Assembly: GCA_964630235.1 (NCBI GenBank)
Contig: CAZVUO010000001.1
Coordinates: 744,001 to 808,000, forward strand
Source of the DNA: JBFLYH01 sp964630235
GTDB taxonomy: Bacteria; Oederibacteriota; JAAXVQ01; JAUVAV01
Length of the DNA: 64,000 bases
Direction: 5' to 3'
This document shows positions 42,643 through 50,454 of this stretch, one piece after another; the first letter of the stretch is position 1, and each line of letters begins with the position of its first letter. Both the position numbers and the translations under genes were made by a program. The notes beneath the pieces were generated by a model. It searched no databases. It was given only the letters and a program-made list of their open reading frames with translations, and was not told the DNA's origin.

Positions 42643-43353
42643 ATGCCTGTCTCCCGGCGTCCGCGTTTCCCGGCGATTTCCGTGGTGATCCCGGTGTACA
42701 ACGAGGAGCACACCGTGGCCGAGATCATCCGGCGGGTGCGCGCCGTGCCCCTGACCAAGGAGATCATCGTGGTGGACGACGCCTCCACGGACCGCACGCC
42801 ATCCATCCTGGCCAAGCTCAAGGGCAAGGACCTGCGCGTGTTCCGCCTGCCGCGCAACCAGGGCAAGGGCGCGGCCCTGCGGGAAGGGTTCCGGCACGCC
42901 CGCCGCGAAGTGATCCTGGTGCAGGACGCGGACCTGGAATACGACCCGGCCGACTACGCCGAACTGCTGGACCCGCTGGCGCGCGGGGTGGCGGACGTGG
43001 TGTACGGCAGCCGCCTGCTCACCACCAAGTCCCGCCGGGTGCTGTTCTTCTGGCACGCGGTGGTCAACCAGTTCCTCACCACGCTGTGCAATCTCTTCTC
43101 CAATCTCAACCTCACGGACATGGAAGTCTGCTACAAAGCGTTCCGGCGGGAAGCCCTCAACGGCGTCTTGCTCAAGGAGAACCGCTTCGGCTTCGAGCCC
43201 GAGATCACCCTGAAGCTCGCCCGCCGCAAGCTGCGCTTCTACGAAGTGGGCATCACTTACAACGGCCGCACCTACCAGGAAGGGAAGAAGATCCGCGCCA
43301 AAGACGCCTTTCGGGCCCTGTACTGCATCCTCCGCTACGGGCTGTGGGATTGA
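42643..43353 (+). CDS. Family 2 glycosyltransferase (dolichyl-phosphate mannose synthase-like)
   Basis: Predicted to transfer a sugar from a nucleotide sugar to a lipid carrier, at the cytoplasmic side of the membrane. GT-A motifs: ISVVIPVYNEEHTVAEI, IIVVDDASTDRT and QDADLEYDPADY (DxD-like). No membrane helix is present, so this is the soluble DPM1-type. ATG 42643 has AAAGG 7 bases upstream; GTG 42637, overlapping the argF stop, is an alternative adding two residues. Length is 236 residues. It marks the edge of the AT-rich island; its own codon use is like argBDF. Confidence 0.85.
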   Translation: MPVSRRPRFPAISVVIPVYNEEHTVAEIIRRVRAVPLTKEIIVVDDASTDRTPSILAKLKGKDLRVFRLPRNQGKGAALREGFRHARREVILVQDADLEYDPADYAELLDPLARGVADVVYGSRLLTTKSRRVLFFWHAVVNQFLTTLCNLFSNLNLTDMEVCYKAFRREALNGVLLKENRFGFEPEITLKLARRKLRFYEVGITYNGRTYQEGKKIRAKDAFRALYCILRYGLWD

Positions 43354-43435
43354 GAAATTAATAAAAAGAACGCAATGAAAATATTGTTTTTCGGTCTAAC
43401 CAATTAGAACGCAATTTACCGGAGGGGTCGGTAAG

Positions 43436-45208
43436 ATGAAACGATCTGCAGCTCTTGTTTTAACCTTGTTTTTACTACCAATATCAGCATGGCCAGAGGG
43501 CAATAATTACGGCAGCAGCGTCTATCTCGACCAGGGTGTGGGCGCCAGGGCCCTGGGCATGGGCGGTGCGTTCGTGGCTTTGGCAGATGACGCCACAGCC
43601 GGGTACTGGAATCCGGCTGGGCTGTCGCAGATGAATTTATATACTTACCAAGTTGGTTCGCAATACGCCGTGCTCGCTAACCAAATGAGCTCCAGCTATC
43701 TTTCCTACGCCTTTCAGTGGTCTGAGGTCGGCAGTTTTGAACTGAGCTGGATCAATTTCAACAGCGGTGAAATCGAGAAACGTGACGAGGCCGGACTGAT
43801 CGAGGGCAATTTCACCAGTTCGGAAAACGCTATTATTGTCAGCTATGGCCGAAAAGCTTTTGAATGGGTCAAGGGGCTCTCTTTGGGCGCCAACCTCAAG
43901 TTTTTACAGCAGGGAATGGATGGGTTCTCAGCAGTCGGGCATGGGTTGGACATTGGGGCATTGTGGCAGCCGGTGCTTTATCTGGACCATACGCTGGGGC
44001 TGAACATACAAAACATTTATCAACGCTTGTATTGGAGCGCTTCGGAAAATAACGTGGATTTTACGCCGCTCAATGTCAAGCTGGGCACAGCGCTCAAGTT
44101 ATTTCCATCCCAGGACCAGCTCTATTTCAATCACTTGATCACCACCCTCGATTTGGAGTTCTCGGAATACTCGCGCTTCAATTTGCGCGCGGGCGCGGAA
44201 TACTGGTTCATAAAAAGCCTGGGAGCCAGGTTGGGATATGATGGGCAGGGCGTCACTGCCGGAGCTTCCTACAACTCGGAATACTACGAAGTGGATTATG
44301 CCTTCCGCTACGATCCTGGGGACCTGCAGGCCCACCAGCACCGCGTGTCTCTCATGCTGCGCATTCCCGGGGAAGGCAGCCAGCCGCTGAGGCAGTCCGT
44401 GCCCGCGGAGATCGTCTTAGCACCGGAAGAACCCGCAACCTTTGCGCCAACGCCCATCCCTACTGCGGCCACGCCGGCGCCTACGCCAAAACCAACCCCC
44501 GCAACCCCGGAGCCAACCCCTGAACCAACCCCTGAACCCACACCAGAGCCAACTTCTGAGGCGACACCCGAACCTGTGCCAGAATTAAATTTAATTTCAA
44601 CACCCGAGGCAGTTATGGGTAGCCGCCTGGAGCCGGGAACACAATCCACCTTTGCGGCTGCTGATTCGCGTCCCAAGTCAGCATTAGAGGGACCAAGCAA
44701 TAATATTTGTATAAATCCGTTTGGGTTTGTTGTGATTTATGATTATGTGGGTGTCGTTCTTGAGCTTGAATACGAGCGCGCTATATCTGAAAATATTTCG
44801 GTCGCTTTAAAGGGTTTATATTCCTGGCAGGGCCTTGTTGATAGCAAAGCGGGTCTCTCGCTAGTGGGTCCTGGAGCAGCGTTACATTATTACTTTTCAC
44901 CAGAGACAGGCATTCAATCCGGATTCTGGGCAGGTCCGATGTTTAGTTACGAATTTGGGGGATATGACATGGAAGTTTATGACATAACCTATCACAGGGA
45001 TGTGACCCGGACTAAGTTTGGTGCTGAAGCAGGTTATAAATGGCACTTCGGGCCTGGCAATTGGTTTGTACTATCACCGTTTCTTGGAATGTATCAAATG
45101 ACCCTTACGTATGGAACAGTAATGTTTATGGGGCAAACTTTTAACTATACTCAAAATTACCCGTATTTTTATACATTGATCGGTGTGAACGTTGGGGTGG
45201 CTTTTTAA
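43436..45208 (+). CDS. PorV/PorQ-like outer-membrane protein fused to a second barrel domain
   Basis: Residues 1-20 are a signal peptide. Residues about 25-310 are a PorV/PorQ (UPF0164)-type barrel: GVGARALGMGGAFVALADDATAGYWNPAGL, quoted here as GARALGMGGAFVALADD and YWNPAGL, is the family start. Residues 335-385 are a Thr-Pro-Glu linker with repeated TPEP. Residues 425-590 form a second strand-rich domain ending YTLIGVNVGVAF, which looks like a small outer-membrane barrel. The base composition drops sharply in the second half, so the two parts may have different origins. Length is 590 residues. GGAGGGG lies upstream of ATG 43436. The first gene of the island. Confidence 0.78.
   Translation: MKRSAALVLTLFLLPISAWPEGNNYGSSVYLDQGVGARALGMGGAFVALADDATAGYWNPAGLSQMNLYTYQVGSQYAVLANQMSSSYLSYAFQWSEVGSFELSWINFNSGEIEKRDEAGLIEGNFTSSENAIIVSYGRKAFEWVKGLSLGANLKFLQQGMDGFSAVGHGLDIGALWQPVLYLDHTLGLNIQNIYQRLYWSASENNVDFTPLNVKLGTALKLFPSQDQLYFNHLITTLDLEFSEYSRFNLRAGAEYWFIKSLGARLGYDGQGVTAGASYNSEYYEVDYAFRYDPGDLQAHQHRVSLMLRIPGEGSQPLRQSVPAEIVLAPEEPATFAPTPIPTAATPAPTPKPTPATPEPTPEPTPEPTPEPTSEATPEPVPELNLISTPEAVMGSRLEPGTQSTFAAADSRPKSALEGPSNNICINPFGFVVIYDYVGVVLELEYERAISENISVALKGLYSWQGLVDSKAGLSLVGPGAALHYYFSPETGIQSGFWAGPMFSYEFGGYDMEVYDITYHRDVTRTKFGAEAGYKWHFGPGNWFVLSPFLGMYQMTLTYGTVMFMGQTFNYTQNYPYFYTLIGVNVGVAF
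44438..44590 (+). repeat. TPEP-repeat linker coding region
   Basis: Codes for residues 335-385 of the preceding protein; short in-frame repeats of ACN CCN GAR CCN. Probably slippage-prone. Confidence 0.6.
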
Positions 45209-45248
45209 TAAATGCCTTTGCCGTCAACCTAAACAAAGGGGCATAAGG

Positions 45249-45827
45249 ATGGAAATGTTAAAAAATATAATTCTGGTAGTTTTATTTCTGACTGCGGCTA
45301 GTAATCCGCTCCAAGCCGCCCAGTCATCGGCTAACTATCAACTCAATCAAATTGTCATCGGTAGTGTGGGCAACACACAAGCAGCCGGTGGAATGAATCT
45401 GCGCGATGCGGGCGGTGAATCGGCGGTGGGGCAAATTTGGAGCAGCCGCTATTCGATCCAGGCGGGCTTTTTTAACGATTATTTCCTGCCTGCGCCCACG
45501 CCCACGGTCACAGTTACACCCATCCGCACATTTGCCGGCGAAGTGATCAGCGCAGAGTATGTTTATGCAGCGCCCAATCCTATCCGGAGGAAACGCGGGA
45601 CCATCCACTTCGACCTGGCGGAAAGGGCTGAGGTGGAATTGAAGATCTACACGGTAAATGGCGATCTTGTCATTTCCCAGCACTGGGCCAGCCTGGCCGC
45701 GGGCTCCAATACGTGGGCCTGGGACACGGCCAACCTGGCCAATGGCGTTTATCTGCTTTGGATTCGGGCAAAATCAGGATCAGGCAAGACAACCACGCTG
45801 ACTAAAAAGCTGGCGTTGGTGAAATAA
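45249..45827 (+). CDS. Exported protein with a FlgD/T9SS sorting-domain-like C-terminus
   Basis: Residues 1-23 are a signal peptide (ends NPLQA). Residues 24-75 resemble a repeat found in surface proteins of uncultured bacteria: SANYQL, then GGESAVGQIW, then YSIQAGFF. A short Pro/Thr linker follows (TPTVTVTP). The last 85 residues match the type A sorting-domain / FlgD Ig-like pattern: YAAPNPIRRKRGTIHFDL, VELKIYTVNGDLV, LAAGSNTWAWD and NGVYLLWIRA, ending KKLALVK. Length is 192 residues. ATG 45249 has AGGGG upstream. It could be a cargo of a PorV-dependent secretion path, or a FlgD-like Ig domain protein. Confidence 0.7.
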   Translation: MEMLKNIILVVLFLTAASNPLQAAQSSANYQLNQIVIGSVGNTQAAGGMNLRDAGGESAVGQIWSSRYSIQAGFFNDYFLPAPTPTVTVTPIRTFAGEVISAEYVYAAPNPIRRKRGTIHFDLAERAEVELKIYTVNGDLVISQHWASLAAGSNTWAWDTANLANGVYLLWIRAKSGSGKTTTLTKKLALVK

Positions 45828-45851
45828 ACGACCGACTTCGAGGAGGAAGAA

Positions 45852-46649
45852 ATGAGAAAGAGCGGCTTGCTCGCGGTGGCTTTGTTGTTGGTGTTTAGTG
45901 CGATCGCTTCTGCCATTCCGGCGCAAAGGACGGTGAACTATCAAGGGCGCTTAACTGACAGCAGCGGAAATCCAGTGGCAGACGGGAACTATGTCATTAC
46001 CTTTAGGCTGTATGACGATTCTAATGCCTTGATCGGCGCGGCCAAATGGACCGAGAGCTTGACCAATGTCAAGGTTGAAAACGGATACTTCAATGTTCGT
46101 TTGGGATCAACAAACCCTTTGCTTTCAAAAACCATTGATTTCAATACCCAATACTGGCTTGGTGTGCAGGTTGGGTCAGATAACGAAATGACTCCCCGCC
46201 AGCCGCTCAACGGCGTGCCGTTCGTTTTGAATTACGATGTGCCGGTTGGCAGCATCATCGCCTGGCATAAAAATATGGCGCCCGGCGCCCCGGCGCTTTC
46301 TTCACAATGGGTCGAATGCAACGGGCAGACCATCAGTGACTCGGAAAGCGTGTTCGATGGACAAACCATTCCGGATTTGAATTCGACAGGCAGATTTCTG
46401 CGCGGTTCAAACCATTCCGGAGATATTCAAAATGATGCGATGCAGGGACACCACCATCAGATTTATGGATCAGGCACAACCGGAGGAGCGGCTTTGGGGA
46501 TAATGTTCTCCAGCGCATTATCAACCATTGGACCGCAGACCAATGATGCTCGTGCTCCGGTTACTGATGGGTCGAATGGAGCGCCGCGTTACGATTCCGA
46601 AACCCGTCCGAAAAACATGTCCATGGTTTGGATCATGAAGATTAAGTAG
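45852..46649 (+). CDS. Exported protein with tail-collar-like C-terminal domain
   Basis: Signal peptide at residues 1-21 (ends ASA). Residues 24-120 form an Ig-like beta domain with VNYQGRLTDSSGNPVADGNY, cited in parts as NYQGRLTDSSGNPV. From about residue 128, VPVGSIIAWHKN starts a phage tail-collar-like domain with WVECNGQTISD, IPDLNSTGRFLRG and the Gln-Gly-His-His-His cluster, ending SMVWIMKIK. Collar domains are usual in tail fibres; here it is on an exported, chromosome-encoded protein with no phage genes around. Length is 265 residues. GAGGAGGAAG precedes ATG 45852. Confidence 0.72.
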   Translation: MRKSGLLAVALLLVFSAIASAIPAQRTVNYQGRLTDSSGNPVADGNYVITFRLYDDSNALIGAAKWTESLTNVKVENGYFNVRLGSTNPLLSKTIDFNTQYWLGVQVGSDNEMTPRQPLNGVPFVLNYDVPVGSIIAWHKNMAPGAPALSSQWVECNGQTISDSESVFDGQTIPDLNSTGRFLRGSNHSGDIQNDAMQGHHHQIYGSGTTGGAALGIMFSSALSTIGPQTNDARAPVTDGSNGAPRYDSETRPKNMSMVWIMKIK

Positions 46650-46695
46650 GCGTTTGTGGATGGGGCCTGCGGTGGTTTGAAAAAGTCGCGAGGGT

Positions 46696-46878
46696 TTATT
46701 TGATCCTGAACTGGACCTTGATGGTTTTTCGTTTGCGTTGCGAGGAGAGGGCGCGGCGCACGCGGGGCGGGATGACATATCGCAAATTGAACTCCAAGAA
46801 CTCAAGATAGGCATCCATACTCAACCGTTTTGTGTTCCGGGGCAGGTTTTTTAGGACGGGCAGAATCAATTCATTCAT
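46696..46878 (-). CDS. 60-residue basic protein paired with a nucleotidyltransferase
   Basis: No known family recognised. The protein starts MNELILPVLKNLP and has a helical middle (MDAYLEFLEFNLRYV), then a very basic end (RRALSSQRKRKTIKVQFRIK in pieces). It overlaps the upstream nucleotidyltransferase gene by 8 bp (ATGAATGA) and has GGAAGG 11 bases before its start. Translational coupling and conserved-looking sequence argue that it is real. A partner, antitoxin or nucleic-acid binding role is possible. Confidence 0.55.
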   Translation of the reverse strand: MNELILPVLKNLPRNTKRLSMDAYLEFLEFNLRYVIPPRVRRALSSQRKRKTIKVQFRIK

Positions 46879-47422
46879 AGTGTTTTAAACCTTCCAGAAT
46901 AACGTGATAAATATCGCCGTCTGCATACTTTAAGCAGAGCCGTTTAAAATGGCTGGATCTATATTTAATCCCGTTCAAGCGAATCAGATCCAAAATATCA
47001 GGCATATCTTTATATAAGCGCCGTTTGCTGTCGCTGTGCAAGGCATGCAATTTAAGCGCCAGCAGGTGTTCCAACGATGGAATGATGAACGGTTTGGAAG
47101 ACACTTTGACTTTTTTCCCTGCCCGTATCACCTGCATAAGGGTATTGGGATCTACAAATAGAAAATCGATATCCAATTTATCGCCCTGATTGTGAACTAA
47201 CCGAGCGAACAATTTACGGTTGAATTCCTCCCGGTAGCCTGCTTTCCGTAAGGCGGGTTTCAACTTTGCATATCCTTCCGTGGTAATAAGAAAGTCCACA
47301 TCCTGAGTTTGACGTGCAACCTGGTAATGATTGAGGGCAAATCCGCCAATTAAAACACAAGGAACCTTGGCTGGTTTGAGGGCGCCGGACATGGCTTGAA
47401 AAACATTTTTTTGCACAGACAT
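46871..47422 (-). CDS. Nucleotidyltransferase (MNT/AbiEii-like, Pol beta superfamily)
   Basis: Small nucleotidyltransferase-fold protein. The N-terminal GGFALNHYQVARQTQDVDFL (quoted as GGFALNHY and TQDVDFL, residues 26-45) carries the GGxAxN and DxD motifs, and a third acidic site follows as DIDFLFVD near residue 84. The C-terminal half is helical with LEHLLALKLHAL. Such proteins act as AMP-ylating toxins or antitoxins or as uncharacterised transferases. Length is 183 residues. It is transcribed against its neighbours and followed by an overlapping 60-residue gene, so a two-gene module is likely. Confidence 0.75.
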   Translation of the reverse strand: MSVQKNVFQAMSGALKPAKVPCVLIGGFALNHYQVARQTQDVDFLITTEGYAKLKPALRKAGYREEFNRKLFARLVHNQGDKLDIDFLFVDPNTLMQVIRAGKKVKVSSKPFIIPSLEHLLALKLHALHSDSKRRLYKDMPDILDLIRLNGIKYRSSHFKRLCLKYADGDIYHVILEGLKHYE

Positions 47423-47678
47423 AAGACATCTTCTTTCTTAGCAACAGCTAAATAGCTGGGTGTAATGGATCAGTTTGGGTTATTTTATCATACTCATTCC
47501 GCTGGTTCATCGTTTATAAATCGGCTCGCTGGTGCTCTTCCGCCAGGCGGTGTAAAGAAGGGGATTAAAATGAACTGGAATTACAGGTTGGCATCCGTTA
47601 TCATTTACCCAGTACCAACAAATATTCCGTTTGTTAAGGCTGTATGACAAGTCAAAACTTCCATTGGAGATTGTTCCC
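47423..47678. other. AT-rich gap before argG
   Basis: Contains the divergent start region of the nucleotidyltransferase and argG. A 25-codon open frame starting ATG 47570 behind AAGGGG and ending at 47647 is present (25 residues, MNWNYRLASV...). It may be a leader or a remnant. No promoter with good boxes was found. Confidence 0.3.
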
Positions 47679-48908
47679 ATGACCATCAAGAAAGTCGTGC
47701 TGGCGTATTCCGGGGGGCTGGACACCTCGGTGATCATCCCCTGGCTGCGGGAGAACTATAACTGCGAGGTGATTGCGTTCGCGGCGGACATCGGCCAGGA
47801 GGAGGAGCTGGACGGGCTCCCGGCCAAGGCCAAAAAGACCGGGGCGAGCAAATGCTATGTGCTGGACTTGAAGCGCGAGTTCGCAATAGAGTATCTCGCG
47901 CCGCTGCTCAAGTCCGGCGCGGTTTACGAGAACAAGTACCTGCTCGGCACGTCCATTGCCCGGCCCCTGATCGCGAAGCACCAGGTCGAGATCGCGCTCA
48001 AGGAAAAAGCGGACGCCGTGGCCCACGGCTGCACGGGCAAGGGCAATGACCAGGTGCGGTTCGAGCTGACCTACCAGGCCCTGGCGCCCCAGCTGGCGGT
48101 GATCGCGCCCTGGCGCGACCCCAAGTGGACCCTGCGCTCGCGCGAGGACGCGCTGGCCTATGCCGAGGCGCACCACGTGCCGGTCTCCCAGTCCCTTAAG
48201 AAGATCTATTCCCGCGACCGGAACTTGTGGCACATTTCGCACGAAGGCGGCGAGCTGGAGGACCCCTGGCAGGCCCCGAGCGACGAGGTGTGGATGCTGA
48301 CCCAGGACCCGAAAAAAGCGCCGGCCGAACCCGGGGAAGTGACCGTGGGCTTCGAGGCCGGCGTGCCGGTGAGCCTGAACGGACGCAAGCTGGACCTGGT
48401 CAAGTTGATCCAGACCTTGAACCAAACGGCCGGCGCCCATGGCGTGGGCCGCACGGACCTGGTCGAGAACCGCCTGGTGGGCATGAAGTCGCGCGGCGCC
48501 TACGAGACGCCGGCGGGCACGGTGCTGGTGACAGCCCTGCACGAGCTGTCCAGCCTGGTGCTGGACCGCGAGACCATGCATTTCCGCAGCCAGCTGGCCC
48601 TGAAGTACGCCGAGCTGGTGTACTACGGCCAGTGGTTCACGCCCCTGCGCGAGGCCCTGGACGCCTTCATGGACCAGGTCATGTCCGCGGCCACGGGCGA
48701 GGTGCGCCTGCGGCTGTGGCGCGGCCAGGTCCTGGTCCAGGGCCGGCGCTCGCCCAACTCCCTGTTCTCCGAGGCGCTGGCCACCTTCAGCCGCGACGAG
48801 GTTTACCGCCAGTCCGATGCCACCGGGTTCATCAATCTCTACGGCCTGCCGCTCAAGGTGCAGGCCCAGCTGCGGAGCAAAGCGGGCAAGCCGCGCAAAA
48901 AAGCCTGA
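47679..48908 (+). CDS. argG: Argininosuccinate synthase
   Basis: ATP-dependent joining of citrulline and aspartate. The P-type motif VVLAYSGGLDTSVII is at the N-terminus. Other conserved stretches include GCTGKGNDQVRFE near residue 115, and SREDALAYAEAH. Length is 409 residues. ATG 47679 is preferred over an upstream in-frame start in AT-rich DNA. It precedes argH by 14 bp. Together with argBDF upstream it gives the main arginine pathway, but argC and argJ/argA are not in the window. Confidence 0.97.
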   Translation: MTIKKVVLAYSGGLDTSVIIPWLRENYNCEVIAFAADIGQEEELDGLPAKAKKTGASKCYVLDLKREFAIEYLAPLLKSGAVYENKYLLGTSIARPLIAKHQVEIALKEKADAVAHGCTGKGNDQVRFELTYQALAPQLAVIAPWRDPKWTLRSREDALAYAEAHHVPVSQSLKKIYSRDRNLWHISHEGGELEDPWQAPSDEVWMLTQDPKKAPAEPGEVTVGFEAGVPVSLNGRKLDLVKLIQTLNQTAGAHGVGRTDLVENRLVGMKSRGAYETPAGTVLVTALHELSSLVLDRETMHFRSQLALKYAELVYYGQWFTPLREALDAFMDQVMSAATGEVRLRLWRGQVLVQGRRSPNSLFSEALATFSRDEVYRQSDATGFINLYGLPLKVQAQLRSKAGKPRKKA

Positions 48909-48922
48909 ACGGAGCGACGACC

Positions 48923-50347
48923 ATGCCAGCACGCCGGAAGCGCAAGCCAGCTAAATCCAAAGCCCCGCAAAAAGCCTGGGCCGGCCGCTTTACCGAAAAG
49001 CCGGACCCGCGCGCCGAAGCGTACACTTCCTCCCTGGACGTGGACCTGCGGCTCCTGCCCGCGGACATCGCCGGGAGCCTGGCGCACGTGGAAATGCTTG
49101 CCAAACGGAAAATCCTCGCCGCGCCGGAAGCGCGTAAAATCCAAGCCGGCCTGCGGGCCGTGCTGCGCGAATGGGAACAGGGCAAACTCCAACACCGGCC
49201 CTCGGACGAGGACGTGCACATGCTGGTGGAGCGGCGGCTGCACGAGCTGATCGGCCCGGTGGCCGGCAAGGTGCACACCGCGCGCTCGCGCAACGACCAG
49301 GTCATCACGGATTTCAAGCTGTACTTGCGGACCGAGGTGGAGCATTTGGCCGGAGCCCTGCGGCTCCTGCAGCGCTCCCTCCTGCGCCTGGCCGAAAAGC
49401 ATCAGGACTGGATCATGCCTGGGTACACCCACCTGCAAACCGCCCAGCCGGTCTTGGTGGCGCACTGGCTGCTCGCCCACCTCGAGGCTTTCGCGCGCGA
49501 CGAGAACCGCCTGCTGCAGTTGCGGCAGGGAAGCCTGGACGAACTGCCCCTGGGCGCGGCCGCGCTCGCCGGCACCAGCCATCCCATTGACCGGCAGCTC
49601 ACCGCGCGCCTGCTCGGGTTCAGCCGGGTCACGGACAATTCGCTGGACACCGTGGCTGACCGCGATTTCGCCCTGGAATTCCTGGCCGCCACCGCGATCT
49701 GTGGCGTGCACCTTTCCCGCCTGGCCGAAGAGTTGGTGTTGTTCTCCAGCCATGAGTTCGGGTTCCTGACCCTGTCCCAGCGGTTCTCGACCGGGTCCTC
49801 GATCATGCCCCAAAAGCGCAACCCGGACGTGGCGGAACTGATCCGCGGCCGCAGCAGCCGCCTGAGCGGCTGTTTGGTCACCCTGCTCATGGTGCTGAAA
49901 GGCTTGCCCCTGTCCTACAACCGGGACCTGCAGGAGGACAAGGCCGCGGTGTTCGAGGCCGTGGACATCCTGGACGAGACCCTGCTGGTCTTGAGTCCCC
50001 TGCTGGATACCCTGCGCCTGAACCGCAAGCGCCTGGAACAGGCCTGCAGTCTGGGGTTCCCGACCGCGACCGAGGCGGCCGACCATTTGGCGCGGCAGGG
50101 CGTGCCTTTCCGGCAGGCACACGCGGCCGTGGGGCGCCTGGTGACCTGGGCCAGCGAGGCCGGACAGCCCCTGGAGGACGTTTCGCCCGAACGCTGGCGG
50201 TCCTTCCACCCGGCTTTTCAGGACAGCGTGATCGAGGACGTGAAGCTCCAGCGTTCCGTGGCTGCCAAGCGGTCCTGGGGCGGCACGGCGCCCAGCCAGG
50301 TCGCGGCCAGCCTGCGCCGCGAGCGGAAGCGTCTGAAAAGAATATGA
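48923..50347 (+). CDS. argH: Argininosuccinate lyase
   Basis: Splits argininosuccinate to arginine and fumarate. The fumarase-superfamily signature GSSIMPQKRNPDVAELIRG is near residue 295. SRNDQVITDF and YTHLQTAQPV are also present. An N-terminal basic extension (residues 1-18) precedes the usual AWAGRFTEKPD start. Length is 474 residues. GGAG lies 8 bases upstream of ATG 48923. The stop is one base before the downstream promoter. Confidence 0.96.
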   Translation: MPARRKRKPAKSKAPQKAWAGRFTEKPDPRAEAYTSSLDVDLRLLPADIAGSLAHVEMLAKRKILAAPEARKIQAGLRAVLREWEQGKLQHRPSDEDVHMLVERRLHELIGPVAGKVHTARSRNDQVITDFKLYLRTEVEHLAGALRLLQRSLLRLAEKHQDWIMPGYTHLQTAQPVLVAHWLLAHLEAFARDENRLLQLRQGSLDELPLGAAALAGTSHPIDRQLTARLLGFSRVTDNSLDTVADRDFALEFLAATAICGVHLSRLAEELVLFSSHEFGFLTLSQRFSTGSSIMPQKRNPDVAELIRGRSSRLSGCLVTLLMVLKGLPLSYNRDLQEDKAAVFEAVDILDETLLVLSPLLDTLRLNRKRLEQACSLGFPTATEAADHLARQGVPFRQAHAAVGRLVTWASEAGQPLEDVSPERWRSFHPAFQDSVIEDVKLQRSVAAKRSWGGTAPSQVAASLRRERKRLKRI

Positions 50348-50377
50348 TTGACAGGCCCAGTTCCCGGCCGCTACAAT
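50348..50377 (+). promoter_or_regulatory. Strong sigma70-type promoter for the ABC ATPase
   Basis: Consensus TTGACA (50348-50353) and TACAAT (50372-50377), spacing 18 bp, directly after the argH stop and 78 bp before the TTG start. Confidence 0.75.
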
Positions 50378-50454
50378 AGCCTCGTTTATCCCCGTCGCAG
50401 GCTTTTCGAAGCGATCATTCCTGCCAGCATTTCGGTGCATGAGGAGGTCTGGTT

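Larger units (their letters stand above)
43354..47678. other. AT-rich island between argBDF and argGH
   Basis: Bases 43354-47678 are visibly richer in A and T than either flank, most strongly after about 44590 and again from 46700 to 47680. They contain three exported-protein genes (+) and two small genes (-), with no link to arginine synthesis. The arg genes on either side belong to one pathway, so the island probably entered a once continuous cluster. No integrase, transposase, terminal repeat or tRNA was seen. Confidence 0.65.

Noticed and set aside
44438..44590. Repeats as a mobile element or phase-variable promoter
   Set aside because: They are in frame and code for a Thr-Pro-Glu linker.
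45249..45827. T9SS cargo as a settled call
   Set aside because: FlgD Ig-like domains have a similar pattern and no T9SS core gene is visible here, so only a 'like' annotation was given.
47465..47647. Small + strand open frame before argG
   Set aside because: No good ribosome site at its start and no recognisable sequence. Only the internal 25-codon frame from 47570 has AAGGGG; this is noted as low confidence in the gap description.
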